A DNA stretch of 64,000 nucleotides from Grimontia sedimenti (GCF_011045095.1 NZ_JAALDL010000005.1:183502-247501); one strand, 5' to 3'; shown: positions 45,137 to 54,144, counted from the stretch's first letter. Program-made: numbers and translations. The notes: generated by a model from the letters alone, not told the origin.

Positions 45137-47044
45137 TTATGCAGTTGCTACTTCGTTTTGCGCTTTCGCCTGACGCATTTTCTTCAGGGATACTGCAACC
45201 AGCGCGGTCACCACTGCACCCACTGCCATACATGCCAGGGCCAGTACAGGTTTGTTCATTGCACCCAGAAGGGCAACCACTGGACCACCGTGCGCCACGC
45301 TGTTAGTGATACCGAAGGAGAAGGCCATGACCGCAGCAACCATTGAGCCGATGACGTTCGCAGGAATCACTGACATTGGGTCTTGTGCTGCGAAAGGAAT
45401 CGCACCTTCAGAGATACCGACCAGACCCATCGCACCAGATGCTTTACCCGCTTCGATTTCAGACTGTTCGAAGATGTTGAACTTGCGGCCAATAACCGTA
45501 GCCAGTGCCATACCCAGTGGAGCAACAGGGATTGCACATGCCATCGCACCCATGAACTGTGTTTGACCACTTGCAATCATGCCGACAGAGAACAGGAATG
45601 CCACTTTGTTGAATGGACCGCCCATGTCGAAGCCAGCCATACCACCCAGCACAATACCCAGCAGGATAACGTTACCTGTGCTCATGTTGGTCAGCATAGT
45701 ATTCAGGCCCTCCATCAGTCCCGCGATTGGCGCGCCGATAACGAAGATGAACAGACCAGCAATGAACAGAGAACCTGTGATTGGTGCAATCATGATTGGC
45801 ACCAATGGCTGGATAAACTTGTGATAGTTACGGGTAGCTACCCATTTCACGAAGTAACCCACCAGCAGACCTGCAACGATAGCACCGATGAAGCCTGTAC
45901 CCGCCTCTGCGCCATAGAACGAACCGTTGTTGGCAATCCAGCCACCAATCAGGCCAGGAGCCAGACCTGGGCGGTCAGCAATCGCGTAAGCAATGTAACC
46001 GGCAAGGATTGGGATCATCAGGGTGAAAGCGACCACACCCACATCCAACACTTTGTTCCACATGCTGCCAGGAGGGATCGCCATGCCTGCTTCGGTAGGC
46101 TGACCACCAATTGCGAGAGCCAGTGCGATCAGAAGACCACCGGTTACTACGAATGGGATCATGTGAGACACGCCATTCATCAGGTAGCGATACAAATCAG
46201 AGCGTGCCTGAGAAGCTTTGCTTTCGGTTGATTCAGATGCTTTTTCATCTGCTGAAGCAACATATGCAGGTGCTTCCAGCGCTTGATTGATCAAGCCTTT
46301 TGCATCTTTGATTGGCGCTTTAACTCCGGTTTTGATCAGACGTTTGCCAGCAAAACGGGTCATGTCCACTTGCTTGTCACAGGAAACGATAATCGCTTCT
46401 GCGCGGGCAATTTCTTCTGCAGTCGGGCTGTTTTTCACGCCGATAGAACCGTTGGTTTCTACCTTCATTTCATAGCCCAGTTCCGCTGCTCCTTTCTCCA
46501 GTGCTTCTGCCGCCAGATAAGTGTGTGCAACACCTGCAGGACAACCCGTCACACCAATCAGCAAACCTTTATTGGCTTCTGGTGTTTCCATTTCTTGTTT
46601 TTTCTCAAGTAGCAGAGCGAGCGCCTCTTTAGCGCTTTCGGCTTTCATGAAGCTTTCGATAAAGCCATCTTCAATCAGTTTTGAAGACAGTTCAGCCAGC
46701 ACTTCAATATGGTGGTTTGCGCCGCCGTCTGGCGAAGCAATCATGAAAAAGAGTTTTGAAGGCAGACCATCTTCAGCGCCGTACTCGATGCCTTCGCGGC
46801 TGATACCGATAGCGACAGCAGGCTCAATTACCGCAGTACTCTTTGCGTGCGGCAGGGCAACGCCATCTTCGAAGCCGGTGTTACCCAGTTCTTCACGGGC
46901 GTGAATATCAGCCAGGAACTGTGCTTTATCGTTCACTCTGCCCTGAGCATGCAGAAGTTCAATCATTTCTGCAAAAACGTCTTCTTTGGACGTTGCTTTC
47001 AGGTTCAGGCAAATCAGATCTTCATTGATTAGCGATGTAATCAT
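45137..47044 (-). CDS. PTS fructose/mannose-type EIIABC
   Basis: A 635-aa PTS permease of the Fru family with all three domains: EIIA (1-150) with phospho-His66 in VALPHAKS, EIIB (160-260) with phospho-Cys168 in VTGCPAGVAHTYLAAEAL, and EIIC (about 290-625) with nine or so TM helices and the GGMAGFDMGGPFNK motif. Substrate phosphorylated on C6 is expected to be mannose or fructose. Adjacent manA argues for mannose. GAGGGATA precedes the ATG. A CRP-like site lies about 135 bp upstream. The order manA / EIIABC / AraC / IIA / IIB resembles V. cholerae VC1823-VC1827, from memory. Confidence 0.95.
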   Translation of the reverse strand: MITSLINEDLICLNLKATSKEDVFAEMIELLHAQGRVNDKAQFLADIHAREELGNTGFEDGVALPHAKSTAVIEPAVAIGISREGIEYGAEDGLPSKLFFMIASPDGGANHHIEVLAELSSKLIEDGFIESFMKAESAKEALALLLEKKQEMETPEANKGLLIGVTGCPAGVAHTYLAAEALEKGAAELGYEMKVETNGSIGVKNSPTAEEIARAEAIIVSCDKQVDMTRFAGKRLIKTGVKAPIKDAKGLINQALEAPAYVASADEKASESTESKASQARSDLYRYLMNGVSHMIPFVVTGGLLIALALAIGGQPTEAGMAIPPGSMWNKVLDVGVVAFTLMIPILAGYIAYAIADRPGLAPGLIGGWIANNGSFYGAEAGTGFIGAIVAGLLVGYFVKWVATRNYHKFIQPLVPIMIAPITGSLFIAGLFIFVIGAPIAGLMEGLNTMLTNMSTGNVILLGIVLGGMAGFDMGGPFNKVAFLFSVGMIASGQTQFMGAMACAIPVAPLGMALATVIGRKFNIFEQSEIEAGKASGAMGLVGISEGAIPFAAQDPMSVIPANVIGSMVAAVMAFSFGITNSVAHGGPVVALLGAMNKPVLALACMAVGAVVTALVAVSLKKMRQAKAQNEVATA

Positions 47045-47174
47045 GATGTCTATCCCTCAAAAGTTTTTGTTTTTAACGGCTCTCACCAATAGATATATTT
47101 TCCCGTTTTCGCATGTACTGTTTGAAGAGGAGAGATAAGGCTTTTACTGGATATTTGTAACATTGAAATTGAGG

Positions 47175-47190
47175 TGTGATCTTGTTCTCA
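47175..47190. promoter_or_regulatory. CRP-like site upstream of EIIABC
   Basis: TGTGA-TCTTGT-TCTCA matches TGTGA-N6-TCACA with one mismatch and lies about 138 bp before the EIIABC start, in a place suited to a class I site. CRP control of PTS sugar genes is usual. Confidence 0.4.
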
Positions 47191-47441
47191 GTAAGGGAAG
47201 AGTTGTGATTTTGTAAGGGATAAAATTTATATATTTATTAATCAATAATTTATGTTTATTTTCTTATCATCTGTTAGTGAGCGAGATCTGGGGGATTTTC
47301 AATGTTGCTAGAGATTAGTAACCTATAAGTGGTGCCAGAGACTGCATTTTTGGTGAGCCTAGTCACGCATTAGATATGTGCTGTAGAGATTCTCTGGCTG
47401 ACTAAAGTGTGCAGGCGCATAATCGGCGCGTTAACGGGTTC

Positions 47442-47651
47442 TAGGGGCTGTTGACCTTTGGTGATGATTTTTGCAGCAGAAAGTCCCCCACAAACGCTGC
47501 CCAAAGGGTTCGACTGCGCGTCCCGTACCCTAAACGTTTTATGCTTTGTTGAGGTGTATTTGCTTAGAGTGACTAGGCTGCACACACCTCGCCGCGCCTA
47601 AAACGTTTAGGGCTAGAACAAAATTTCACCACCAAAGGTCAACAGCCCCTA
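47442..47651. mobile_element. 206-bp MITE-like element with TA target duplication
   Basis: Perfect 20-bp terminal inverted repeats (47444-47463 and 47630-47649, beginning GGGGCTGTTGACC) are bounded by TA on each side. Inside, a second inverted pair (CCCTAAACGTTTTA at 47528-47541; reverse complement at 47599-47612) and a third (GAGGTGT / ACACCTC) nest within, so the whole element can fold into one long hairpin. It has no ORF. TA duplication and these ends suit the IS630/IS427-type group. It ends 13 bp before the AraC start codon. Confidence 0.8.
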
Positions 47652-47663
47652 AATACAACAACC

Positions 47664-48509
47664 ATGAGTCAGGTCTTTCAACTACTGCTGGAGAATCTTC
47701 TGGCAGAGCGCGAACACTTCAATCGCATCTGGTTTGCGAGCGATCAGGTGACGCCACCTCAATTCAGTTATCAGGTCAACTTTCCCCGCGTTGAACTGGT
47801 GATCAGCGGTGAATATCCCAACCTTTTGGAAAACCCCGACAAGTCGATCACTGAATCGAAACTATTGTCAGGGGATGCTTTATATGTGCCGCCAAACAGC
47901 TGGAACAAACCCAACTGGGACACCGACTGCTCCGTTTTGAGCCTTCTTTTTGGTAAGCGCCAACTGGGCTTCAGTTTGGTGAGTAAGGCCAAGAATCAAC
48001 CGGGTTTTTATGACGTGCAAAAACACAGTATACAAACCCGAACCGGGCACGCTATCGACCATATTCTCGCTGCGCTGAATACACTTGCCAAAGAGCCCGT
48101 GCAAACCCCGATGGATGGATACCTGCTCCATGCGCTGTTGAGCTATTGCCAGCAGATGCTTACCGCGCCCGCTGCTGGTACACGTAACCGGGTGGAAGAT
48201 TTGTATCAGGGGATTTGTATCTACATTCAGGAGAACTTTCACCGCCACATCACCCGCGAGTCGATAGCGCACCGCTTCAATATCACGCCGAATCACCTGT
48301 CGCGGCTTTTCCGACAGCAAGGCCATATGCGGATGGCGGATTACATTACCTGGGTGCGGATAGACCGAGCTAAGTTCATGTTGAAACGTTATGACTTTCG
48401 GTTGGGGGAAGTGGCAACCCGTTGCGGCTTTCAGGATGTGAATTACTTTTACCGCGTGTTTAAGTCCAAAACTGGCATGACACCGTCTGAATATCGGGGC
48501 TCAGACTGA
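47664..48509 (+). CDS. AraC-family regulator of the PTS locus
   Basis: A 281-aa regulator. The N-terminal half is a cupin-like sensor (residues 15-120, GDALYVPPNSWNKP). The C-terminal AraC domain (about 185-281) has ITRESIAHRFNITPNHLSRLFRQQ and FQDVNYFYRVFKSKTGMTPSEYR. It is divergent from EIIABC and converges with, and slightly overlaps, the HPr-EIIA gene, so it probably controls the sugar PTS. The ATG at 47664 has no clear ribosome site, because the 206-bp inserted element ends only 13 bp upstream. Expression is therefore likely altered or driven from the element. Confidence 0.88.
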   Translation: MSQVFQLLLENLLAEREHFNRIWFASDQVTPPQFSYQVNFPRVELVISGEYPNLLENPDKSITESKLLSGDALYVPPNSWNKPNWDTDCSVLSLLFGKRQLGFSLVSKAKNQPGFYDVQKHSIQTRTGHAIDHILAALNTLAKEPVQTPMDGYLLHALLSYCQQMLTAPAAGTRNRVEDLYQGICIYIQENFHRHITRESIAHRFNITPNHLSRLFRQQGHMRMADYITWVRIDRAKFMLKRYDFRLGEVATRCGFQDVNYFYRVFKSKTGMTPSEYRGSD

Positions 48510-49271
48510 CGCATTGGAAAGGGAATGAACGATGATGGTTTCCAGAATATCCACATCCTGATTATCGGTGAGATATCTGCAGAAATGTTCTTCGAGTAGC
48601 AATTGAGAAAAAACTGAAACGGCGACCACGTGCTCGCGAACTGGCGGCGCAGGGAGCATCATTCCTATCACCCGCGTCACATCACCGCGCTGTGAACCCC
48701 AATTCAATGGCAACGCTGTGGTCGCTATCATCAAATGCGCCTTGCTGACATTTGGTGAAATGATATGAGGCAGTGCAATACCGTTGCCCATACAGGTCGC
48801 AGAAACACTCTCCCGTTTATACAGCGCGTTGAACAAGTCTTCCTGACTGGCAGATTCATTCACTGAAACTTTCAGCGCGAACTCTGCCAATAACGCGTGT
48901 TTATCCAATGGAGATCTATCAATGCGGTGGATGCAACCCGTGAAGGGTAGGGTGACATGATTAGAAGGCTCAAACGGCGCACTGTTTTTGCCACCGGAAA
49001 GTACGTGAGCATGTTCATCCAGAAAATCGGTGAGCACCATGGAAGCAAGCTCGGCATCAGACCCTTCAATCAATAACTGGCAGAGATCGCCCGGCTTGAT
49101 ACTCAGGCTCATCATCCTGATAGGGTGTTCGACACTGGCTTGTTTGCGTTGGGAGATATTGCAGAACATCGTGACGGATCGGAAGTACCCCGCCAGTGTT
49201 TTCAAACGGTTCAGCCTCCATGCTGCCAGGCCTTCTTCATCAACAAAGAAGGTGATCCTCCGGGTGATCAT
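48501..49271 (-). CDS. degenerate HPr domain fused to fructose-type EIIA
   Basis: A 256-aa protein. Residues 105-250 are a PTS EIIA-Fru/Ntr domain with phospho-His169 in GIALPHIISP. Residues 3-88 follow the HPr pattern (ITFFVDEEGL, then MMSLSIKPGDLCQLLIEGSD), but the active His of GLHxRP is replaced: the loop reads GLAAWRLN, so Ala16 takes the His place. The HPr part therefore cannot carry phosphate and may only dock. It starts with ATG overlapping the IIB stop (ATGA). It is the reverse order of FruB (EIIA-HPr). The role may be regulatory or phosphate relay to EIIABC. Confidence 0.85.
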   Translation of the reverse strand: MITRRITFFVDEEGLAAWRLNRLKTLAGYFRSVTMFCNISQRKQASVEHPIRMMSLSIKPGDLCQLLIEGSDAELASMVLTDFLDEHAHVLSGGKNSAPFEPSNHVTLPFTGCIHRIDRSPLDKHALLAEFALKVSVNESASQEDLFNALYKRESVSATCMGNGIALPHIISPNVSKAHLMIATTALPLNWGSQRGDVTRVIGMMLPAPPVREHVVAVSVFSQLLLEEHFCRYLTDNQDVDILETIIVHSLSNASV

Positions 49272-49570
49272 ATCGTCTTGCAGCGCTCCAATACTTTCAC
49301 GGGATCTGTCAGGACTTCTTCAATGGTCACGCAGTGGATTTTGCTGCCAGTGAAACGGGCGCGGTCTTCTACTTCAATGTCGGAGGCAATCAATACCACA
49401 TTCGCGCGGGCGATATCCTGAATGCTTAGCGGGTTCTCAATACCCATCGCGCCTTGGGTCTCCACTGCGATTTGAATACCGATTTGTTGAGCTGCTTTTT
49501 TGAGTTCAGCAGCAGCCATATAAGTGTGGGCGATACCTGTAGGGCAGGCAGTGACAGCAACGATTTTCAT
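49268..49570 (-). CDS. PTS fructose-type IIB protein
   Basis: A 100-aa stand-alone IIB domain of the Fru family: VTACPTGIAHTYMAAAEL with phospho-Cys9, then VETQGAMGIENPL and the IASDIEV segment. The frame extends 20 codons upstream to a TTG (49630) but the IIB fold starts at ATG 49570, though the ribosome site is weak. It is coupled to the degenerate HPr-EIIA gene by a 4-nt overlap. No cognate IIC lies beside it, so it could serve the EIIABC across the AraC gene or a IIC elsewhere. Confidence 0.9.
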   Translation of the reverse strand: MKIVAVTACPTGIAHTYMAAAELKKAAQQIGIQIAVETQGAMGIENPLSIQDIARANVVLIASDIEVEDRARFTGSKIHCVTIEEVLTDPVKVLERCKTI

Positions 49571-49642
49571 TTTTCTGGATTGTCTTGTTTGAGTGAAAAA
49601 AAGCGGCGTATTTTCAGCTAAGAACGTCAAACAGTCCGTGAT

Positions 49643-50023
49643 TTAGCCCACGTTGTTGTAGCCTGATGGTTCTGCTTTGCCGTATGGGCAGTGGCGACAG
49701 CCATTGCCACAACAGGTGCCACGGCGTAAATGGTACCAAGCCGAGAATACATAAAGTCCACGTTCGATGGTGTAATCCAGTCCTTCGACTAACTCTTTCT
49801 GCTCGCGATAGGGCTTTGCCAGACGAATCAAGTCATTGGTGCTGTATTCCTGATAGAGGGTTTCCAGCTTCTCGTTAATGCGTTTAGCCAGACAGGTTTT
49901 ACACAGACACGAGAGGTTGTCCTCTGCTGCTGGAGGGAGAATATTGGGATACTGCATGCACCAGCATTGACCAGACTCAGCAGTGCATTCAAGCGCGCTT
50001 CCGCACTCAGGACATTGACTCAT
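49643..50023 (-). CDS. Cys-rich CWC / DUF5522-type small protein
   Basis: A 126-aa protein with two Cys-rich parts. The start CPECGSALECTAESGQCWC is a Cys-rich CWC motif (zinc-binding-like). The end LRRGTCCGNGCRHCPYG is the DUF5522 core. These are widespread conserved proteins with no known function. The frame extends upstream to 50089, but ATG 50023 starts directly at the Cys motif. It is downstream-adjacent to the IIB gene on the same strand (72 bp), probably not functionally linked. Confidence 0.8.
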   Translation of the reverse strand: MSQCPECGSALECTAESGQCWCMQYPNILPPAAEDNLSCLCKTCLAKRINEKLETLYQEYSTNDLIRLAKPYREQKELVEGLDYTIERGLYVFSAWYHLRRGTCCGNGCRHCPYGKAEPSGYNNVG

Positions 50024-50186
50024 GCTTACCACGGGTTGGAGAAATGAGCGGGAATTGTACCTGAAAGGACGCTTGCGATCCTTCCCCAATACTCTGCGAT
50101 CTAATTCACTCTTTTTGAGAACTTATTTTACTGCAAAAAGAAATGATAATAATTTGCATTCAATATTGTTTTGGGAGTGAATCTAC

Positions 50187-51038
50187 ATGGCAAGTGAACA
50201 CGCCTTTCATAGTGACCCTTTGTTAAGGGTTCGAGATCTTTGCGTTGACTACATCACGGATGATGGTCATTTCCGTGCGGTTAAATCGGTCAGTTTTGAT
50301 ATTGGCCTAGGTGAAGTCTTCGGGCTGGCAGGGGAGTCCGGCTGCGGAAAAAGTACCATCGCATTTTCGGTAAACAATCTGCACAAGCCACCTGCGTACA
50401 TTTCCGGCGGCGAAATCTGGCTGGAAGAGAGAAACCTACGCACGCTGTCCAATAAAGAGTTGGCGGCGGTTCGTTGGAGCGAGATCGCCATGGTATTCCA
50501 AAGTGCCATGAATTCCCTGAACCCAGTACTCACGGTCGAAGAGCAATTCGTGGATGTGATTTGCCACCACAAAGGTTGGACGCGTGCAGAAGCGATTGAT
50601 CGCGCCTACAAGATGTTGGACTTGGTGAATATTCCCCGTGACAGGTTGAGAGACTACCCGCACCAGTTCAGTGGCGGCATGCGTCAGCGTTTGGTGATTG
50701 CGATCGCACTGAGTCTGAGTCCGAAACTTATCATCATGGATGAGCCCACAACGGCGCTGGATGTTGTGGTGCAACGCGAAATCCTTCAGCAGATTTTCAC
50801 CCTCAAAGAAGAATTTGGCTTCTCTGTGCTTTTCATTACTCATGATTTGGCTCTGATGGCTCAACTGAGTGACCGCATTGCCATCATGCGTCACGGCGAA
50901 ATAGTGGAAGTGAATAGCTCAAAAGAAATTCGCCAGAACCCGCAACACGAATATACCCAGAAGCTTTGGGCCTCTTTCCCGAATATTCACGACCGCGAAG
51001 GCAGCAAAGCCAAGTTTGAACAGGGGGTAACCGCATGA
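50187..51038 (+). CDS. ABC ATPase, DppD/OppD type (oligosaccharide-like)
   Basis: A 283-aa nucleotide-binding subunit with Walker A GESGCGKST (49-57), Q-loop VFQSAMNSLNP, signature FSGGMRQR, and Walker B LIIMDEPTTALD. Opp/Dpp-type importers take up peptides or oligosaccharides. The start LCVDYITDDG and the QSAMNSLNPVLTVEEQF stretch are closest, in my memory, to vibrio (GlcNAc)2 and cello-oligosaccharide importers. It lacks the longer C-terminal Oligo_HPY tail. It overlaps the next ATPase by ATGA. No permease or binding protein lies near. Confidence 0.9.
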   Translation: MASEHAFHSDPLLRVRDLCVDYITDDGHFRAVKSVSFDIGLGEVFGLAGESGCGKSTIAFSVNNLHKPPAYISGGEIWLEERNLRTLSNKELAAVRWSEIAMVFQSAMNSLNPVLTVEEQFVDVICHHKGWTRAEAIDRAYKMLDLVNIPRDRLRDYPHQFSGGMRQRLVIAIALSLSPKLIIMDEPTTALDVVVQREILQQIFTLKEEFGFSVLFITHDLALMAQLSDRIAIMRHGEIVEVNSSKEIRQNPQHEYTQKLWASFPNIHDREGSKAKFEQGVTA

Positions 51039-51967
51039 GTCAGCCAATTATTGAAGTTAAGAACGTCTCAAAAACCTTCCTTGCAGGTGGCGGTTTCTCT
51101 AAAAAAGAACCCTTTGAAGCACTGCGCGGAATCAGCTTTGATCTTCACAAAGGGCGCGCATTAGCGCTTGTTGGAGAATCTGGTTGCGGAAAAAGTACCG
51201 TGGCACGTCTTATTACCAAGGTGCATGAGATGACGACGGGAGATATTCTGTTTAAAGGGCAGAGTATCGACACCATCAATTCGGGCAAAGCACTGCGCGA
51301 ATACCGCAGTAATGTACAGATGGTTTTCCAAGACCCGTTTGGTTCGCTCAACCCGGCTCACACTATCGATCACCATATTGCTCGACCGCTGAAAATCCAC
51401 AACCAGGCCACGACCGAAGAGGAAGTGAAACAACGCCAACGCGAACTGATGGAACTTGTCGAGCTGGATCCGGATTGTCTCTCCAAGTTTCCTCACCAGC
51501 TAAGTGGCGGTCAGCGTCAGCGTATCAATCTGGCAAGAGCGTTGGGTGTGGGTGCAGAAGTGATTCTGGCGGATGAACCAACCTCAATGCTGGATGTTTC
51601 AATCCGTTTGGGCGTGTTGAACCTCATGCAACGCATGAAGAAAGAGATGGGAATTGGTTTTCTCTACATCACTCATGACTTAGCGACAGCGCATTACATC
51701 GCAGAAGAAACGGCGGTGATGTATCGCGGACAAATCGTAGAGTGGGGCGATACGCAGGAGATTCTCTCCAATCCACAACACCCTTATACCAAGCTTCTCA
51801 TTTCTGCCGTGCCGGATCCGGACCTGCCGTTCGCGGACCTTATCCATCAAACTGAAAACTACTCCCAGAACGCCGATGAAGTTCGTATTCTCAGTGCGAA
51901 ATTGCAGCCTGAAATCCAGAAAGTCTCGGACAATCACTTTGTGCGTAATTGGGAGTCGGCGGCATGA
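51035..51967 (+). CDS. ABC ATPase, DppF/OppF type (oligosaccharide-like)
   Basis: A 310-aa partner ATPase with Walker A GESGCGKST, Q-loop MVFQDPFGSLNP, signature LSGGQRQR and Walker B VILADEPTSMLD. With the preceding gene it makes the usual DppD-DppF heterodimer that energises import. Its stop overlaps the next ATG by ATGA. A complete importer also needs two permeases and a periplasmic binding protein, none of which is in the window; they must be encoded elsewhere or the pair energises another system. Confidence 0.9.
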   Translation: MSQPIIEVKNVSKTFLAGGGFSKKEPFEALRGISFDLHKGRALALVGESGCGKSTVARLITKVHEMTTGDILFKGQSIDTINSGKALREYRSNVQMVFQDPFGSLNPAHTIDHHIARPLKIHNQATTEEEVKQRQRELMELVELDPDCLSKFPHQLSGGQRQRINLARALGVGAEVILADEPTSMLDVSIRLGVLNLMQRMKKEMGIGFLYITHDLATAHYIAEETAVMYRGQIVEWGDTQEILSNPQHPYTKLLISAVPDPDLPFADLIHQTENYSQNADEVRILSAKLQPEIQKVSDNHFVRNWESAA

Positions 51968-52443
51968 ATCAGTCCAATGAGCTGACCGTTGATGTGTGGC
52001 TGGGTGAAGTTCAGCGTTGGTATTGTAACCAGAACATCAATGAGATTTGCTGTTTGGAAGAAATGGTGAAGCAAGCGCCCCCATCACTGTTTCTTCCATA
52101 CATTGATGAGTCTAAGAGTCAGGCGATTGGCTACTGGTTGGATGCGTGTATGCGCATCCATCATCATCTTAACGCTCAGGACAGTGTTGAAGGTGCTTAC
52201 GCTTTCCTCCAATTCGCCTACAGCAAGATGCAGGAAATGGGCAGCAACATTGGGCACGATTTGAAAGTGAAGAAATGGTGCCTGCAACGGATGGATGCCT
52301 TAGTTGTGGTATTGCTTGAGTACTGCCAGTGCCAAGAGGGCGAGTACTGGCAAAGTGAAGCCAAAACCTTGATTGAAGCTCACGTGAGTTTCATGACCGC
52401 ACAGAATCACTTAAACCTTTCCCAGGAAGTCGCAGCAGGATAG
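51964..52443 (+). CDS. unknown protein coupled to the ABC ATPase pair
   Basis: A 159-aa, probably soluble helical protein without signal peptide or TM segment. It has seven Cys, including NEICCLEE and YCQCQEG, and Trp/His-rich stretches (RIHHHLNAQD). I do not recognise a family. The ATG at 51964 overlaps the upstream TGA, so translation is tightly coupled to the ABC ATPases, suggesting a linked role such as regulating or stabilising the transporter. The frame is open five codons upstream, but ATG 51964 is the coupled one. Confidence 0.75.
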   Translation: MNQSNELTVDVWLGEVQRWYCNQNINEICCLEEMVKQAPPSLFLPYIDESKSQAIGYWLDACMRIHHHLNAQDSVEGAYAFLQFAYSKMQEMGSNIGHDLKVKKWCLQRMDALVVVLLEYCQCQEGEYWQSEAKTLIEAHVSFMTAQNHLNLSQEVAAG

Positions 52444-52779
52444 AACCTGCTGCAAGACTCGCCAATTCTCTGTCTTTATTCCTATGCAGCATATTTCGTT
52501 AATGGCTCGTTAACAAAAACTTCAAAATCACTCAAATTCGAGACAAAGCTGAATTTAGATTCACGATATATCTATTGCCAGTTGTGAGGTTGCCCGAGAT
52601 AAGTCGCTCACTACTGGTCAATTTTTAAGCTAATTCAACCACTTTCTCATTGAGTGAATGGAATATCTCTCTTTGTGACTAATTATGCGCGATTAGCTCG
52701 CGAAAATTTTGCCAATTGCCAGTAAGTCAGACAAAAGAAAGGGTTTTCACGACTGCATAACTTAAGTCATGGAGGCAAT
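52444..52779. other. symporter upstream region, no gene
   Basis: No gene is seen in 336 bp. The region is AT-rich and must contain the promoter of the DAACS symporter. I found no clear CRP site or terminator for the ABC operon. Confidence 0.45.
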
Positions 52780-54129
52780 ATGGTAGACGCTGCATCAAAC
52801 GGTGATGGCAAGATGAGCCTAACCGCCAAGGTTATTGTCGGCTTGGTAGCTGGTATTATTCTTGGACTGGCAATTAACATTCTGGGTTTAAACCCAGCAG
52901 GTGGATTTGTTGACACCTACATCACAAACGGCTTGTTCCACGTTGTGGGAAAGATGTTTGTTAACGCGTTGAAAATGATGGTAGTTCCGCTGGTACTCTT
53001 CTCACTAATTTGCGGGGTATGCGGGATTGGTGACATTAAAACGCTCGGCAGGGTGGGCTCGAAATCTTTCGCGCTTTATATTCTGACGACTGCTGTTGCG
53101 ATTGCTGTAGCAATAACAATCGCATCAATCAGTGGTATCGGTACAGGCATGCAAATGGCCGCTGATACTGCGTTCTCAGGCCGTGAAGCGCCGCCACTTT
53201 CTCAAGTGCTTATCGACATCATTCCTAACAACCCAGTGAATGCGCTTTCCGAAGGCGAGATGCTGCAAATCATCTTCTTCGCCATCCTGATGGGTGTGTG
53301 TATTTTGATGGTGGGTAAAGAAGCGAAGAAAGTCGTTGAGCTGGTGGAAGTGCTGAACGAAATCATGATGAAGATGGTTACCCTCATCATGGAAATCGCA
53401 CCTTATGCAGTATTCTGTCTGATCGCCAAAGCCATGGCCAACCTCGGTTTGGGACTCTTTGTTGAGTTGATTGGCTATGTGGTTGTGCTGATTGGCATCC
53501 TGCTGGTTCACCTTTTTGTGGTTATCCCAACCATTTTGAAAGTGTTCTCTGGCCTGAATATCGTGACCTTCATGAAGAAGGCGCGCAACATGCAGGTATT
53601 CGCATTCAGTACTGCAAGCTCGAATGCGACGATTCCTGTTACGCTGCGTACCGTGACTGAGCGTATGGGTGTGAAGAACTCTGTGGGTTCTTTCACCGTT
53701 CCGTTTGGTGCAACCATCAACATGGATGGTACTGCGATCATGCAGGGTGTAGCGACGGTATTTATCGCTAACATCTACGGTATTGATCTGGGTTTAGGTG
53801 GCTTCCTGACTGTGATTCTGATGGCTGTACTGGCTTCTATCGGTACTGCTGGTGTTCCGGGTGTTGGCCTGATCATGCTGTCGATGGTATTTGCACAGGT
53901 TGGTCTGCCACTGGAAGGTATCGGCCTTATTCTGGGTGTTGACCGTCTGCTGGATATGGTTCGTACCGCGGTTAACGTGACCGGTGATGCGGCAGTAAGC
54001 TGTATTGTTGCGAAGAGCGAAGGCAAGCTGGATGAGTCAGTCTTCAACGATCCAAGCGCTGGTATTATTACGCACGTGGAAATTGACCATGATGCGGAAA
54101 AAGAACTGGCAGATATCGCGAAAGGCTAA
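52780..54129 (+). CDS. dicarboxylate/amino acid:cation symporter (DAACS)
   Basis: A 449-aa inner-membrane Na+ or H+ coupled symporter with eight helices and two hairpins. Family motifs are all there: the Ser-rich HP1 tip FSTASSNATIPVT, the TM7 motif GATINMDGTA, HP2 SIGTAGVPG and the TM8 substrate region DRLLDMVRTAVNVTGDA. Asp/Arg pairing in TM8 (DMVRTAVNV) suits acidic amino acids or C4-dicarboxylates; neutral or basic amino acids cannot be excluded. GGAGG precedes the ATG. It is monocistronic with a strong terminator. Confidence 0.93.
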   Translation: MVDAASNGDGKMSLTAKVIVGLVAGIILGLAINILGLNPAGGFVDTYITNGLFHVVGKMFVNALKMMVVPLVLFSLICGVCGIGDIKTLGRVGSKSFALYILTTAVAIAVAITIASISGIGTGMQMAADTAFSGREAPPLSQVLIDIIPNNPVNALSEGEMLQIIFFAILMGVCILMVGKEAKKVVELVEVLNEIMMKMVTLIMEIAPYAVFCLIAKAMANLGLGLFVELIGYVVVLIGILLVHLFVVIPTILKVFSGLNIVTFMKKARNMQVFAFSTASSNATIPVTLRTVTERMGVKNSVGSFTVPFGATINMDGTAIMQGVATVFIANIYGIDLGLGGFLTVILMAVLASIGTAGVPGVGLIMLSMVFAQVGLPLEGIGLILGVDRLLDMVRTAVNVTGDAAVSCIVAKSEGKLDESVFNDPSAGIITHVEIDHDAEKELADIAKG

Positions 54130-54144
54130 TTGGTCTTATAGATG

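Noticed and set aside
45383-46231. 282-codon plus-strand frame across the EIIABC gene
   Set aside because: It is the antisense of a well-supported PTS gene; composition is His/Cys/Thr-rich as expected of a shadow frame.
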